Shown here in pieces: positions 10,270 to 21,894 of a DNA stretch of 64,000 bases. Both the position numbers and the translations under genes were made by a program. The notes beneath the pieces are model-generated. The model saw only the letters and a list, made by a program, of their open reading frames with translations, did no database searches and was not told the DNA's origin. Source of the stretch: Polytrichum commune. Lineage: Eukaryota > Streptophyta > Polytrichopsida > Polytrichales > Polytrichaceae. The stretch covers positions 67,804,033-67,868,032 of the forward strand of contig OX485804.1 in the NCBI GenBank assembly GCA_950295325.1, given 5' to 3'. The first letter of the stretch is position 1, and every line of letters starts with the position of its first letter.

Positions 10270-13200
10270 ATGCAGGCTGATCTTATAATTTCGTTGAGAG
10301 AGAGAGTTCAAAATCCTCCTCCATGTGCATTTGCTATGGACGACTTGGTGTAGACCAACCACGTTACACAAGGTCAAGGGATACAGAAAACCTCTAAGCT
10401 AGCTGTAATATTGTGGGAGAGACTTGATGATTTCATTAAAGGTGAGCAACAACATCCTCAATTTCCCTGCAATTTTACCAAGGAAATCGTCCGTGTTAAC
10501 TTGCCAAACTCCTTGCGAACACCTCGTGCACACAGTCCTGCTATTGTACTGAGGTTTGACCTACTGCCTGCTCTGAATTTGAAACCACACACTATTCATG
10601 TTCTGCTTGTCATAATGTGCTCACCAGCCAGATATCAAACTTATGCATTTCATTCTACACTCCACAATTTGCAGTACACTGTCCTTACTGTTCATGAGGG
10701 TGTATGGATTCCATGTCCTGCAAATATGTACATATAAAATTTTACATATTCAATACATGTGTTCTTCCATTGCCATTGCAGATACAGGTGCAATTTTGGT
10801 CCTGAAGATAGGAGTGATATTGTTGCGCATGATATGCAAACTCTACTGAAATCTACAAAAAAAAAAAACAGAAGATGTTGCAGAAGAAAAAGCGAGGTAA
10901 GAAGGTAATACCGGAATACGAGTCTTTCGCAGTGAGCAAATCAACCCGTCCAAAGGTTGTGCACATTGGCAAGACATATGCGGGCAACTCAAGAAAGCGA
11001 GGGTGCCAATGTTGTTTTCTTGCGAAGAAGCCCTATCTGGACCACTCGTTGTATTTGCTAATTTATGAAAATGCAGAACACTTGAATAAAGCTGGAGAAC
11101 ACTGCCACGGCACCATGCTCGGTGGATTTAGATATGCGCTCGGTGCTGGTCTTTCAACTGAAATGAAACAAAAAATTGTTGAAATGCATGCCTATGGGTT
11201 ATCCCCTGCCCAAATCATGCAACAACACACCAAAGAGGTTCGTGAGCTTGCCGTGTGTAATGGAGTGGTGATACGCGACACATTCTTGTTGCCGTGCGAC
11301 GTCAGAAACATATGTCGAAAGAGGGCTGAAGATCTGTGGGAGAAACATCCGTCCGACCCGATTAGCGTCCGTATGTGGGCAGCAGAGAATCCAGACAACG
11401 TGTTCTACTACCAAGAGCACTCGCTACTGGACCTTAATTCTCAAACACAAGACGACTCACCTTTCACCATAGGCATACAAACTGAATGGCAACTTGAAAT
11501 GATGGCAAACTTCGGTCACAACAGCGCTCTTTCCATTGACGCCACGTTTGGTACCAGCCAGACTAGGGTAAGCTAATGTCCATGTCCTTCATCTTCGTCG
11601 TCATGTTCTGTGATGATTTTCTCATACTGCCAGTCAATTTGTTTCAACCATGTTCTGCCCTATGCTAACAATGATGTTCATTGTTTCTACAGTACCCACT
11701 CTACACTGTTATGGTGTTCGATGATTGGAGAAATGGCATACCAGTGGCTTTCTTTGTCATTTCGCGGACACGTGAACAAGATCTCCGCCCAGTTCTTCAA
11801 GCGCTGCATGACAGGGTTCAAGGGTTCAAAAATGATTGGTTACCATCCTCTATTATCGTTGACAATGCTCAGGCTGAAATAAACACACTTGGGTAAGCAG
11901 TTATTGTCTGTTCTGCAACTTTTACTTTGTAGTCTCACCCCAATATATAATGCAGTGTCCTGCATTGCATATTGGTGTTAATTATTAATTCCTCACTGTT
12001 ACAGGTATTTTCCTCAGTGTTCATCCTCTGAGCTCATAATCTGTTGTTCTGTCTCTTGCGCAGCATGGTGTGGCCGCAAGCCAAAATTTTCTTGTGCTTG
12101 TGGCATGTCAGAAAGTCATGGGCAGAGAACGCCATCAAGAAAATTTCAAACGCTGCAGAACGCAACACTGTTCTTCAAATGCTCGGCGACATAATGTACG
12201 GGAAAGGTTGCAAGGTTGACGATGATCCTATCGACTGGGCCCTCGACCAACTTGGCAATATATCTAACACTCGTCCATTGGCGAGTGCGTTCATGACATA
12301 CATGAACGATGTTTGGTGAGTCAAGACACCAATGTGGTGCGTCGGAGCGCGACGGATACCACATGCAGGACAGGACACTAACGCGGCTATTGAATCCTAT
12401 CACAACAATTTGAAGAGTGTTCTAAACTCTGCCAAAGAGAGATTTGTGGGTAGGCGCATGGACTGGCTTATTTATCATCTAACGGGTGACGTTTTGACTC
12501 ATTACTGGTACAGTGTCCAATGCAAAGCATACGGATATATACGCAACAAGAAACAAGAGGGTATTGTTGCATCTGCAATTATGGGAGCCAACGATATACC
12601 TGATAGTAACGTCCTCATTTGTATGGACGAGGATGTTGCATATGTGGGGTCTGTAAACAACCGCCCGAAGGTGTGGACCATCAAATGTCCGGACTCTGAA
12701 TGGGCACAATGCAACTGCCCCGTCACCAAAGAGGGCATGATTTGCAAGCACACCATTAAAGTCTTCAAGATGCTCCACCCTGGAATTGAAGATGGTGCCA
12801 TAGTGCGTGAAGCTGGTACACGATATGGAACTCAGCGCGCCACTCCAATTGCGCGTTGCTACGCAGGACTGTCACAACAGACTACTCAAATCCATGTTCC
12901 GGAAGACATGGGCACACCAATCGAAGTTGAACCTGTGGTGCAGGACAATGTTCTGCAAATTGATGTTGTCGAAGATCACATCACTCTAACTCCTGTAGAC
13001 CCTGTGACTGTGGACGACGAACAGAACCCCTCGCAGTTCTCCTCTCAGTTTACCCAGATGGACTCCTTCCATTCGACTCCCCTTTCCCAAGAGAGTTCTT
13101 CACAACCACCTACTGCCGCAACCGCGCACGACATTTACGCCACCCTTGCACTCAAGGCTGAGCAACATCCTGTTCTACAAACTCACTTGATCGCTGGCCT

Positions 13201-13372
13201 TAGGCACATTCGGGGCAAGCAAAACCAGCTTATTGCACAAGGGGTTACACGGATGCCATTGACTCCTACGACAACCTCGTTTCCAGAGAGGGCAGGCGAC
13301 AACTCTTTAAAACGCCGGAGGAGTTTCCTGGAGTTCCCGTTGCTGAAGAGAAAGCTTTCCAGCTCCAAATGA
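10270..13372 (+). pseudogene. MULE transposase gene (SWIM-type), with lesions
   Basis: Inferred exons are about 10270-10727, 10782-11567, 11693-11892 and 12064-13372, with GT-AG introns and matching phases. The N-terminal part reads GVWIPCPAN then YRCNFGPEDRSDIVAHDM, and a Cys/His-rich stretch (KRGCQCCFLAKKPYLD, then GEHCHG) follows, as in MULE transposases. The catalytic core has Asp in SIDATFG, Asp in SIIVDNAQAE, the C-x-x-H of CLWHV, and the probable Glu in NAAIESYHNNLK. The SWIM zinc finger is CNCPVTKEGMICKH. The tail of about 190 residues is Ser/Thr/Gln-rich. Three lesions are visible: an in-frame TAG at 10351-10353, a frame change across a run of 12 A ending near 10868, and an in-frame TGA at 12317-12319. 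Both stops could arise from C-to-T change at CAG and CGA codons. The true start is unresolved. Without intact product this copy would need a transposase supplied by another element. Confidence 0.85.
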
Positions 13373-14270
13373 TAGGGTTTAAGTGTGAACAATAATCTGC
13401 ATTATCTGCATATTTGTAATGCAGTACACAGTTAGTTATTACTTGTAATAGTTACGACATACCTCAGCTCATTTTCCTTGTTGTACTGCAACTCGCCTGT
13501 CCTGCTCATTGTGTATTGTTCTGCACCATTGGTTGATCACGCGCCAGTTGTCCTGCCCATTCCCTGCTCTACACTTCTTCTACTGCACATCGACTGTTTC
13601 TGGGTTTGGTGCGTTTTCATCATGACTGCTCCCATCCCTTTCAAGTGATCCCATCTAACCACATCCCCCCCCCAACATCCCATATCACACATGATCTTCT
13701 GAAATGCCATTGTTTTATATCAAAATGGTTGCTATTGAAAGCAGTACAAATGGTCTTTGACCTTCGAGTGCTCTTTGTATCATGTTCTACGTTTTCTGTG
13801 CTGTATATCCTGTTCTGTGTATCCTGTTCTACATGACTACACGGTATTTGATGTTGTACAATGTAATGGAAACTGTACATCCATTTTACAACATGTTACA
13901 CATGTAAAAAATACAACCTAACTCTTGTCGACTACTTTCGGAGGTCCGACCTTGAGCCTTACTCTGCGATGTCATTTCGTTGGAGGTCTTCGTCGTGGTG
14001 TTGTCTGGTGTACAATTCTCACGTTCCATTCCGTGGAGTGGTGCCGTCCATTCTCTATCACATCGATCAACGCATTCCGAACTACCCTCCTTGTACGCAA
14101 TCCATCTGTCCTGCTATAGTTCAACGCGAATCCCTGCAACAACACAAACATCCTTAGAACATTTGTTGCAAAACAGCAGTACATTAATTGTGGTAGTATT
14201 ATACTTAAATTTTTTATGATCTATTACTCATCTGCGTATTCTCTATGCATGTTTAGGTGTTCGAAGAGGT
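13373..14270. other. Spacer between convergent MULE genes
   Basis: About 900 bp separates the stop codons of the two convergent genes and should hold both 3' untranslated regions. It is dense in the element motif: TGTACTG near 13483, TGTCCTG near 13498 and 13551, TGTTCTG near 13517 and 13809, cagtaca near 13742. No further gene is seen. Confidence 0.6.
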
Positions 14271-17200
14271 CTAAGACTCAATTACCTCACACAATGTAAG
14301 GGGTCTATCTCTCACGCTCTTTGTATATTCCATGATATTCTTCAACATGTAGAACCCGCAAGCCCAGCCAGAATTTTGTTGTGGCACAATTCCTTGTACC
14401 CACTGCTGGGACGAGCTAACAGCATTCCACATATCAACATCGGTATCATTGCCACTCCACGCAGCCCACAACTTTCCGAGTCTTGTTTCAATTCTGGGGT
14501 CGGAATGGAGACCTGACCCTACCAAGGAATCGAGATGGAAGAACCCGTGTTCCCCTACTATGTATACGGTCCAATGTTTCCCGCATGTATAAGAAACTAT
14601 TAAAGTGTTTATGTTCTGCGTTGGAAGGGCTCCATGCACGTCATGTATGAAGGCTACATATACCTTTAAGGTGTCTTTTTCTTGCTCCTGAAGATGCGTT
14701 AGGAGCAGGTTTAGAAGATAAGGACTGCAAACGTGACACTTTAAACTCTCAAGTTGGGGATTCAGCCACGCCCTAATCCATTCCATCATGTAGTTACTCA
14801 ACTCCCCATGATTTTGAACCAAAGGCTTAATATCCCCTTTCCACTGTAGACTCAAATTCTCACCACGATACAGAAACTCAAAACTTGCAACTTTCTTCCC
14901 ACCTGCTTCAGCAATGATGGTGTTCACAAGTTCCTCAAGTCTGTAGAACACAACCTCATGTATTAGTTTCGTAGCCAGCAACATCAAAGGACGGTATGAA
15001 TATTATGTTCTGCATTATTAACACTACATAAAAGTTACCTTCCATCCGATTTTTGTGTTGTACTGCCCAGTACGTCGTCCAAAGTTTTGTCCTCCTTAGG
15101 CTGGACAGGACGGGAGCTGACCTTCACTGGCTCAACATGTTCCTCCACCTCTGATACTACCGGGCACGCAGTGCGAGTTGAAGTGGATGCATCCTTTGTC
15201 GCCGTCGAAACTTCACCCATGTTCTGGACCGAAGTGGATGCATCCTTTGTCGCCGTCGGAACTTCACACATGTTTTGGACCTCTTTGTAGGCATCATTGA
15301 AAAGTGCGCCTATTTCGTCCGCTGCAGCACCAGCGTCCTGCGAGCATCCGGATGAGTCCAATGGTTTGTTGTGGGTGCAACCAGTAGGGGTAGTGTCGTC
15401 GAGGTTCAACCTCCGTGCTGGAGAAACCATTGTCCTGCCATCCGGAGGCCCTATTGCAAGCGTGTGAGACGGCGTCCTGTAAAACCACGGTCTTGTGTTG
15501 ACCATTTAGCAAAAGGCATAGGTGGAAGGCGCTTAATTGAACTCATAGGTTGATAAGGGTGTGGTATGAGACACGAACCTTAATGGCGCGTTCTGCATCT
15601 CAGAACTAAGCTGTGTTAGGGTTAGGTCCTGCGTGCTGATGCGGTCGATGCCATCGAAATCCATGTGCATAGGTATTGAGTCCAAACTCTCCAAACTCAT
15701 GGCCTCATGTACTTCACCCCCGAACCCCAGTGTTGATCGAGATGATTTTTCCATAGGCATCGCCACCTCTTCGAACAACAACGCCCTCGTGCAATGTAGG
15801 TCAGGGGCAATGTCATCTGTTGTTTCCTCCACTCCCAGTCCACAATTGAACAACCGCAATTGGGTGGACCTTACATATTGCAAGCTCTGTACTATATCCT
15901 TCACCCGCATCTGCACGCAGGTGCTCTTCTTGTGCAGGTCACCCAATGTCAATGTTCCTATGTCAACGTCCTCGCGGAAGACCATTGATGAACACAGGAC
16001 CTGCGCCACATATCCTTCACTTACTTTGGCCATCGTATGTTGTTATACCAGTACTGTTCTGCACTATATAATACTATATTGTTTTACAATCAATACTCAA
16101 AATGTACTGTTAGACATATCATGTTCCTATTAACTCCCAATCGTCATAGTGAAGAACATGCTAAACCCCGAGGGTGATTGTCACATGAACAGGACTCAGT
16201 ACATACCTTGCTACACTTCGCTTGGCGTTGCTCTCCGACGTCGACACTGAACCACATGTCAGCAAGCTCACTTTCACGGTGCATGCGGACCATGTCTGCG
16301 ATGGCTCGTTGCGCGATCCTACCGATGAAGGACTCCATTTTCTTAACCACAGCCATGCGCCCTGATGGTTCGTGTCCAAGCAGAGCTGCAACGTCTGTGA
16401 ACAGGACATCAATGTGTTCTGCGGCACTCTCGATGCTAGGGAAAGTACACCAACCTGTTGTAGGGATGTTCTGGGCAATTGTCGTCAAGGCGATTGAGTG
16501 GACTGTGTCTCGAGCAAGCTCCAATATGTATTCCTCGTGGAGACCTATAGTTGGGTATGAGATTGGACGACTGAAGCCCGTATGATTTCTGACCAAGTAC
16601 AAAAATGCTCTCAAAACATGCGGGCACTCATGCTCAAGCGACAGAGGCTCGGTCTTCGTGTTCGACAGTAGAACATCTGACATCTCCAGCCACTCCTGTT
16701 CTGTGTGGTCCCATGGGCCAACCTTGAAATTTTTTAGAGGCCATTTTCTGAATATCTGGTACAACGGTGACCATTTCCACTTGGACTCCTCCTCCTTCTC
16801 TTTCACGGCGCTGTCAAATTTTCGTAACGCGTCTTCGACGTGATTTCTTCTAAAATTCTCAAAGTTGACCTTGGCGGCAGCAACCTTCTCATCGTACTCC
16901 CTTTGTTCGACGCGATAATGAAGATAGTCTTTCAGGCGCCTGAGCTCTTCATACACGTTCACATCGGAATTGCTCTTAAAAACCCTGACCTGCGCCTTTA
17001 TTTTATCCAAAAATTCGCTATGTTCTCCAAGGTTCTTCTACAATGTATACACCGGCAGAACATAAAAAAACGACTCATTATAAGAACATAATATTGTACA
17101 GCCAATCTGATCTGGTAGAACATGAGATGATAGAGCACATTCAAAACTGAAGAACATGGAGTGAAACACAATACCATATTTTTGCCATACAGGTACCATT

Positions 17201-19442
17201 GCCCGAATGCAGCCCCAACGCGATAGCCAATAGAGCCATCTTCCAATTGTTTCTGGAGGTATTGCATGCAACCATCCGGGTCATCTAAGAGACTTTTTGG
17301 CACCCAGTAATCGTCAGTCTCGTTGATAAGCACATAGAGACCATCGACTGGCACTGGTTCTGGAGGCCGTGTAATCTCTTTAGGCGCATGGAAAAGAACT
17401 GTGGCCTCCTTGTACGCGTGTTGTTTGCACTCCTCCCGCGACATGGGGATAGGTTGGACAGGTTCAGTCGAGGGCTGGGCAACAACAAGGGGAATAGCAT
17501 CTTCCTGCGGAGGCTCGGGTTGCAGAACAATGTCCGTCACAGGTACTGTTTGCGGAACAATGTCTATGTCTATGGCAGGATTCAACAGTACACCATCGTG
17601 CGAAGTCATAGCTCGAATAAGTTCAGTCTGCTGAACTTGTGGGTGGATATGTTCCACACGCGACGGCAAAGGCTGCGCACAATGTCCATGCTCGTGCGTC
17701 ACAACACGGAAGTGCCCCTGGCCACTGTTCTGCAAATTTGGAGTCGCCTCCTTTGATGTGGAGTCGAACTCGCTTGGCAACGTGCCCGAATTCAGGTCCT
17801 CTTTGCTGGAGGATATACAAATCCTGCGAGATGTCTTCCAATTTTTCTTCGGTCGTCCCTTACTGGCAGAGGGTGACTTGGGTACTCTGGGCGGTCCCTT
17901 CACTGCAAGGTTTTGCACCTTGCGGGGTGGTGATGAGGGAGCGGCGTCCACACCAACACTGCGAGTTCTACAGCCAATGATAGGAACGGGCGTCCTCGTT
18001 GTTAGCTTGCGTTTTCTGGATGGAACACCATGTTCTGCATCGGCAGCCACCAATGATGTACTACCCACTGGATTGGACTCTAATTCCAGAGGCGGAGGAA
18101 ACTGCGATGGGGATTGGGAGTGCGACCCATGTGGCGAGGAAACCTTGTTGAATTTCTGTGCAATCCTATGCTTCTCTCCATGATTGCTTGGCTCCCAGGT
18201 TGGATACATCTTGAGTGGCTTCTCTCCCGTGTAGCTCTTACATAGGTTAAACATCCTATGGCAAGAGACAGTGTTCTTATCTTTGTATGACTCATTGCAA
18301 TAAATACAATTGAACATGTACCTGTTGTTGGCCATTTTAACTTTGTCCCTCGCCTGCCAATATGCCTCTACCACAAGCTCCTCATACTCATCCTCTACGT
18401 ACATACATGCACAGGTCTTTCTATTTTGTTTCATGGTACAACGGAAAACCCTAGATGTTCCATCTGGACCAGCAAACACCTGCAAAACAGTACCTATTCA
18501 ATATGCAGAACTGATGGGAGAGAAGAAAGTTCTGATAGAACTACAGGACATGTTAAATTCCTAAAACAGATGAGAGGGAAGAAAATTTTGATAGAAAAAA
18601 CAGGACATGCTAATTTCCTAAAACTGATGGGAGGGAAGAAAGTTCTCATAGAAAAAACAGGACATGTTAATTTCCTAAAACTGATGGGAGGGAAGAAAAT
18701 TGTCATAGAAAAAACAGGACATGTTCATTTCCTAAAACTGATGGGAGGGAAGAAAGTTCTGATAGAACTACAGGACATGTTAAATTCCTAAAACTGATGA
18801 GAGGGAAGAAAGTTTTGATAGAAAAAACAGGAAATGCTGATTTCCTAAAACTGATGGAAGGGAAGAAAGTTATGATAGAACTACAGGACATGTTAAATTC
18901 CTAAAACTGATGAGAGGGAAGAAAGTTTTGATAGAAAAAACAGGACATGTTAATTTCCTAAAACTGATGAGAGGGAAGAAAGTTTTGATAGAAAAAACAG
19001 GACATGTTAATTTCCTAAAACTGATGGGAGGGAAGAAAGTTCTCATACAAAAAACAGGACATGTTGATTTCCTAAAACTGATGAGAGGGAAAAAAATGCA
19101 GTGAGCAAAACAGGACCTGTTTAATACCAAAAACTGATGCTTACCCCTTGAAAGTTCTGAGAGAATTTAACATATTGTTGTGTATGCAAATATGTAACCA
19201 ACAATACTAGAAAATGGTAAGGAAAAACAACACAACAAGTTCTGTGAAGGAATACTTACCCCTTCTTGCCAGCCTTGTTTACCATGTATGCTCAAGTGGA
19301 CGAATTTGTGCCTCCCCAAGGACCTTATCAGGGCTTCATCTTCGAGGACATGCCAACCCACAGCAAGCGCCTCTGGAAGAAGTTTCGCCCCGTTCTTGTT
19401 CCTAGTCACTTTGGATGCTCCTGTTCCTTCAGTTGTCGCCAT
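14271..19442 (-). CDS. MULE-borne zinc-domain/Ulp1-type cysteine protease fusion
   Basis: Six exons join in phase: 19442-19260, 18479-17175, 17037-16207, 16000-15579, 15491-15039 and 14940-14271, giving about 1287 residues from ATG at 19442. The N-terminal 200 residues hold Cys/His clusters (CTMKQNRKTCAC; CIYC...CHRMFNLC), so a zinc-binding, possibly DNA-binding, domain is likely. A Pro/Ser-rich linker with basic stretches follows (RKRKL; KGRPKKNWK, AT-hook-like), then a charged helical region (exon 3). The last 220 residues form a C48 peptidase domain like the SUMO protease Ulp1: His in GKHWTVYI, Asp in FHLDSL, Gln-Cys in PQQNSGWACGF, in the right order and spacing. All catalytic residues are present and no stop interrupts the model. 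The exon 3/4 acceptor is the least certain; exon 4 also contains an ATG at 16033, so two genes are possible. Role in the host is unknown; deSUMOylation or regulation of the element's own chromatin are inferences. Confidence 0.8.
18520..19115. repeat. 57-bp minisatellite inside intron 1 of the Ulp1-type gene
   Basis: About ten units of 57 bp, each with 'aaaactgatg(a/g)gagggaagaaa' and 'aaacaggacatgtta', occupy most of the 780-bp first intron. Nearly every unit contains caggaca, the reverse complement of TGTCCTG. Because 57 is divisible by three, spurious open frames arise on both strands. Confidence 0.9.
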
Positions 19443-20429
19443 TAATGCGTTCGGGTATGATGATTTCAATTGTGCACAAAAAACACTCAAAACTACACTT
19501 GAAAATGAGTAAACCCTAAACCTCACACGCTTTCATAATTTGCTGGCATTAAATGTGCGATAAGGGAATGAAAAGTCTGCAAATAAGCAAAACTGCAAAC
19601 CCTAATAAAATTGTGCAGAATGTCGCTAATGAACCCGCTAATGAACTTGCTAATGTCGCTAATGAACGGCCGTGGACATAAACTGCCGCAATAATAACTG
19701 CTGCTACAACAACAACCAGGAGCAGTTATTGGACACCAATCGATTAGCACTCAAAACCCTTGGAATGCCGCAAAAACATTTCGAGTATAACCCGCAACCG
19801 CTTCGAATGTCACTAAAAACGCTTAGATTCTAACTAAGTCGACTCATCGAAATCTTGTCTACTCTCGCCGAACATACACCAGCTCATAAATTTCGCACGT
19901 TCCTACTCAAAAGGAAATCAAGCAGTTCACGAATGAAATCCTCGCAGCCCTTCACAAGCTCTTTAGAAAATGGTTAAACCTGCTGGTCTTCAACCCAATG
20001 ACGTCCAAATGATACCTAATAACCCTAAACAATCATTTTCAGTGAAATCACTACGTCATGATGGATGCAGCTATCATTAAAGAGCATGGGCGTACGACAT
20101 CCCTTGAGCAGGACAGTAGTCGCGTCGAACTGCTCTGTACAGGACTGCAGTCGCGAGGAACTGGTATCTACAGGAAGGCAGTCACGTGGAACTGCTGTGT
20201 AGAACAGAACAGCAGTGCATCAATGGCGTGGAGGTGATATGCACAGCACAGTAGTAGCGTGGAAAGTTAAATAGGGAAAATGTTCAACTTGAAGAGGCTG
20301 TCAATGTCTCCCTTGTTTTATGTTGGAGATGAGTTCGTGTTCGACAATGAAGCACTGTCTATCTTCCACTGTAATAAAATGCATATCGTCTACGTTGGAG
20401 ATGACTCCATGATCCACAACCAATAAGAA
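19443..20429. promoter_or_regulatory. Upstream region of the MULE Ulp1-type gene
   Basis: This stretch lies directly 5' of the first ATG at 19442 and must hold the promoter if the gene is expressed. Short repeats of 'gctaatg(a/t)' lie at 19625-19665. The stretch 20100-20230 is rich in caggac, cagtag and gaactg strings related to the element motif. No TATA box was assigned with confidence. Confidence 0.35.
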
Positions 20430-21540
20430 TGCATGTTCCACAAAAAACCATAGCCCATGTTCCTAAACCAAAAAGAGTGCATGTTCCCAAAAAACCAAAG
20501 TCAATTTTCGACAATCAAGCAAAGTCCATGTTCCACAATCAACCAGTGTCCATGTTCCACAATCAACCAGTGTTCATATTCTACAATCAACCAGTGTTCA
20601 TGTTCCACAATAAACCAGTGTTCATGTTCTTCAATAAACCAGTGTCCATGTTCCACAATAAACCAGTGTCCATGTTCCATAACCAAGAACATTCATGTTC
20701 CACAATCCTATATTGTGCTAATTAATGTCCCTATGTTGTGCTATTTTATGTCCCTATGTTGTGCTAATTAATGTCCCTATGTTGTGCTATTTTATGTCCC
20801 TATGTTCTGCTAATTAATGTCCCTATGTTCTGCTAATTAATGTCCCTATGATGTGCTATTTTATGTCCCTATGTTCTGCTAATTAATGTCCCTATGTTGT
20901 GCTATTTTATGTCCCTATGTTGTGCTAATTAATGTCCCTATGTTGTGCTATGTTATATCCCTCAATAAATTAATGTCCATGTTCCACAATAAACCAGTGT
21001 CTATGTTCCACAATCAACCAGTGTCCATGTTCCACAATCAACCAGTGTCCATGTTCCTAAACCCTAAACCAGTGTCCATGTTCCTAAACCCTAAACCAAT
21101 GTCCATGTTCCTAAACCTTAAACCAGTGTCCATGTTCCTAAACCCTAAACCAGTGTCCATGTTCCACAATGAACCAGTGTCCATGTTCCACAATCAACCA
21201 GTGTTCATGTTCCACAATCAACTAGTGTCTATGTTCCACAATGAACCAGTGTCCATGTTCCACAATCAACCAGTGTTCATGTTCCACAATCAACTAGTGT
21301 CCATGTTCCACAATGAACCAGTGTCCATGTTCCACAATGAACCAGTGTCCATGTTCCTCAATAAACCAGTGTCCATGTTCCATAACCAAGAACATCCATG
21401 TTCCACAATCCTATGTTGTGCTATTTTATGTCCCTATGTTGTGCTAATTAATATCCCTATGTTGTGTTAATTAATGTCCCTATGTTGTGCTATTTTATGT
21501 TCCTATGTTGTGCTATTTAATGTCCCCATGTGTGCTAATT
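20430..21540. repeat. Alternating 24-bp and 23-bp tandem arrays
   Basis: Two unit types alternate. The 24-bp unit (ccacaatcaaccagtgtccatgtt and variants) fills about 20520-20700 and 20965-21405. The 23-bp unit (tgtccctatgttgtgctaattaa or ...tatttta) fills about 20710-20960 and 21410-21545. Near 21060-21160 some units are replaced by 'ctaaaccctaaaccagtgtccatgtt', which includes the plant telomere-like string ccctaaa. The long frames across these arrays are periodic and unlikely to be genes. Confidence 0.9.
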
Positions 21541-21583
21541 AATGTCCCTATGTTCTCCCTAGCTAAGTTCAATTCAGTGTGTA

Positions 21584-21751
21584 CTGTATACGATGTCCTG
21601 TATACGATGTCCTGTGTGGGATGCACTGTATACGTAGTCCTGTATACGGGGTCATGTATCCGCTGTACTGTATACGTTGTGCTGTATACGTCGTACTGTA
21701 TCCGACGTCCTGTATATGTTGTACTGTATATGTTGTACTGTATACGCCGTA
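21584..21751. repeat. 14-bp minisatellite, 12 units, near the right TIR
   Basis: Twelve head-to-tail 14-bp units of the form ctgtatacgNNgtN follow one another, with two or three substitutions each. Unit junctions create TGTCCTG or TGTACTG repeatedly, so this array is almost pure motif. It ends 91 bp from the right TIR. Confidence 0.9.
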
Positions 21752-21842
21752 GAACTCCTGAACGCGCTGTCATCCATACGCGTCCGCGAATGACCGGCAC
21801 GACCGGTCACCCCGTCGCCGGGCTGCCCTGCACATTTTCAGC

Positions 21843-21894
21843 AGGTGCCCCCTATAAGTTCGTGGGGGGGTACTTATCGTCCTCCGGAGTTGGA
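21843..21894 (-). repeat. MULE right TIR (21843-21885) and target duplication (21886-21894)
   Basis: In reverse complement this repeat starts ggaggacgataagtac and then matches the left TIR through position 43. The second copy of ggagttgga follows directly. Confidence 0.92.

Larger units (their letters stand above)
8811..21885. mobile_element. 13.1-kb Mutator-like element carrying a Ulp1-type gene
   Basis: The element is bounded by 43-bp terminal inverted repeats (8811-8853 and 21843-21885, 40 of 43 matching) and flanked by the 9-bp direct repeat ggagttgga, a target duplication of the length typical of Mutator-like elements. It holds a transposase gene with MULE catalytic and SWIM motifs on the plus strand and a six-exon gene ending in a Ulp1-type protease on the minus strand. 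The two converge near 13372-14271. Minisatellites of 14, 23, 24, about 53, 57 and 78 bp fill the rest. MULEs with Ulp1-like genes are known in plants (Kaonashi elements of Arabidopsis, CUMULEs of melon); the combination with large motif-rich arrays recalls VANDAL elements. The transposase gene has lesions, so this copy probably cannot move alone, although the well-preserved ends and target duplication indicate a fairly recent insertion. Confidence 0.9.

Noticed and set aside
12316-12364. Short intron that would skip the transposase TGA at 12317
   Set aside because: Removing gtgagt..atgcag deletes the conserved MWCVGARRIPHA stretch and leads at once to a TAA; a nonsense change explains the data better.
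15035-15505. Separate small gene beginning at MVNTRPWF
   Set aside because: Phase and splice sites join it cleanly as exon 5 of the Ulp1-type gene, and the upstream ATG lies in the intron.
20886-21470. 194-codon frame of repeated MFHNQPVS units
   Set aside because: It is produced by the 24-bp array (8 codons per unit) and continues into the 23-bp array only by chance.
8811-21885. CRISPR-like reading of the regular repeat arrays
   Set aside because: Units are contiguous without spacers, and the context is a plant transposon.
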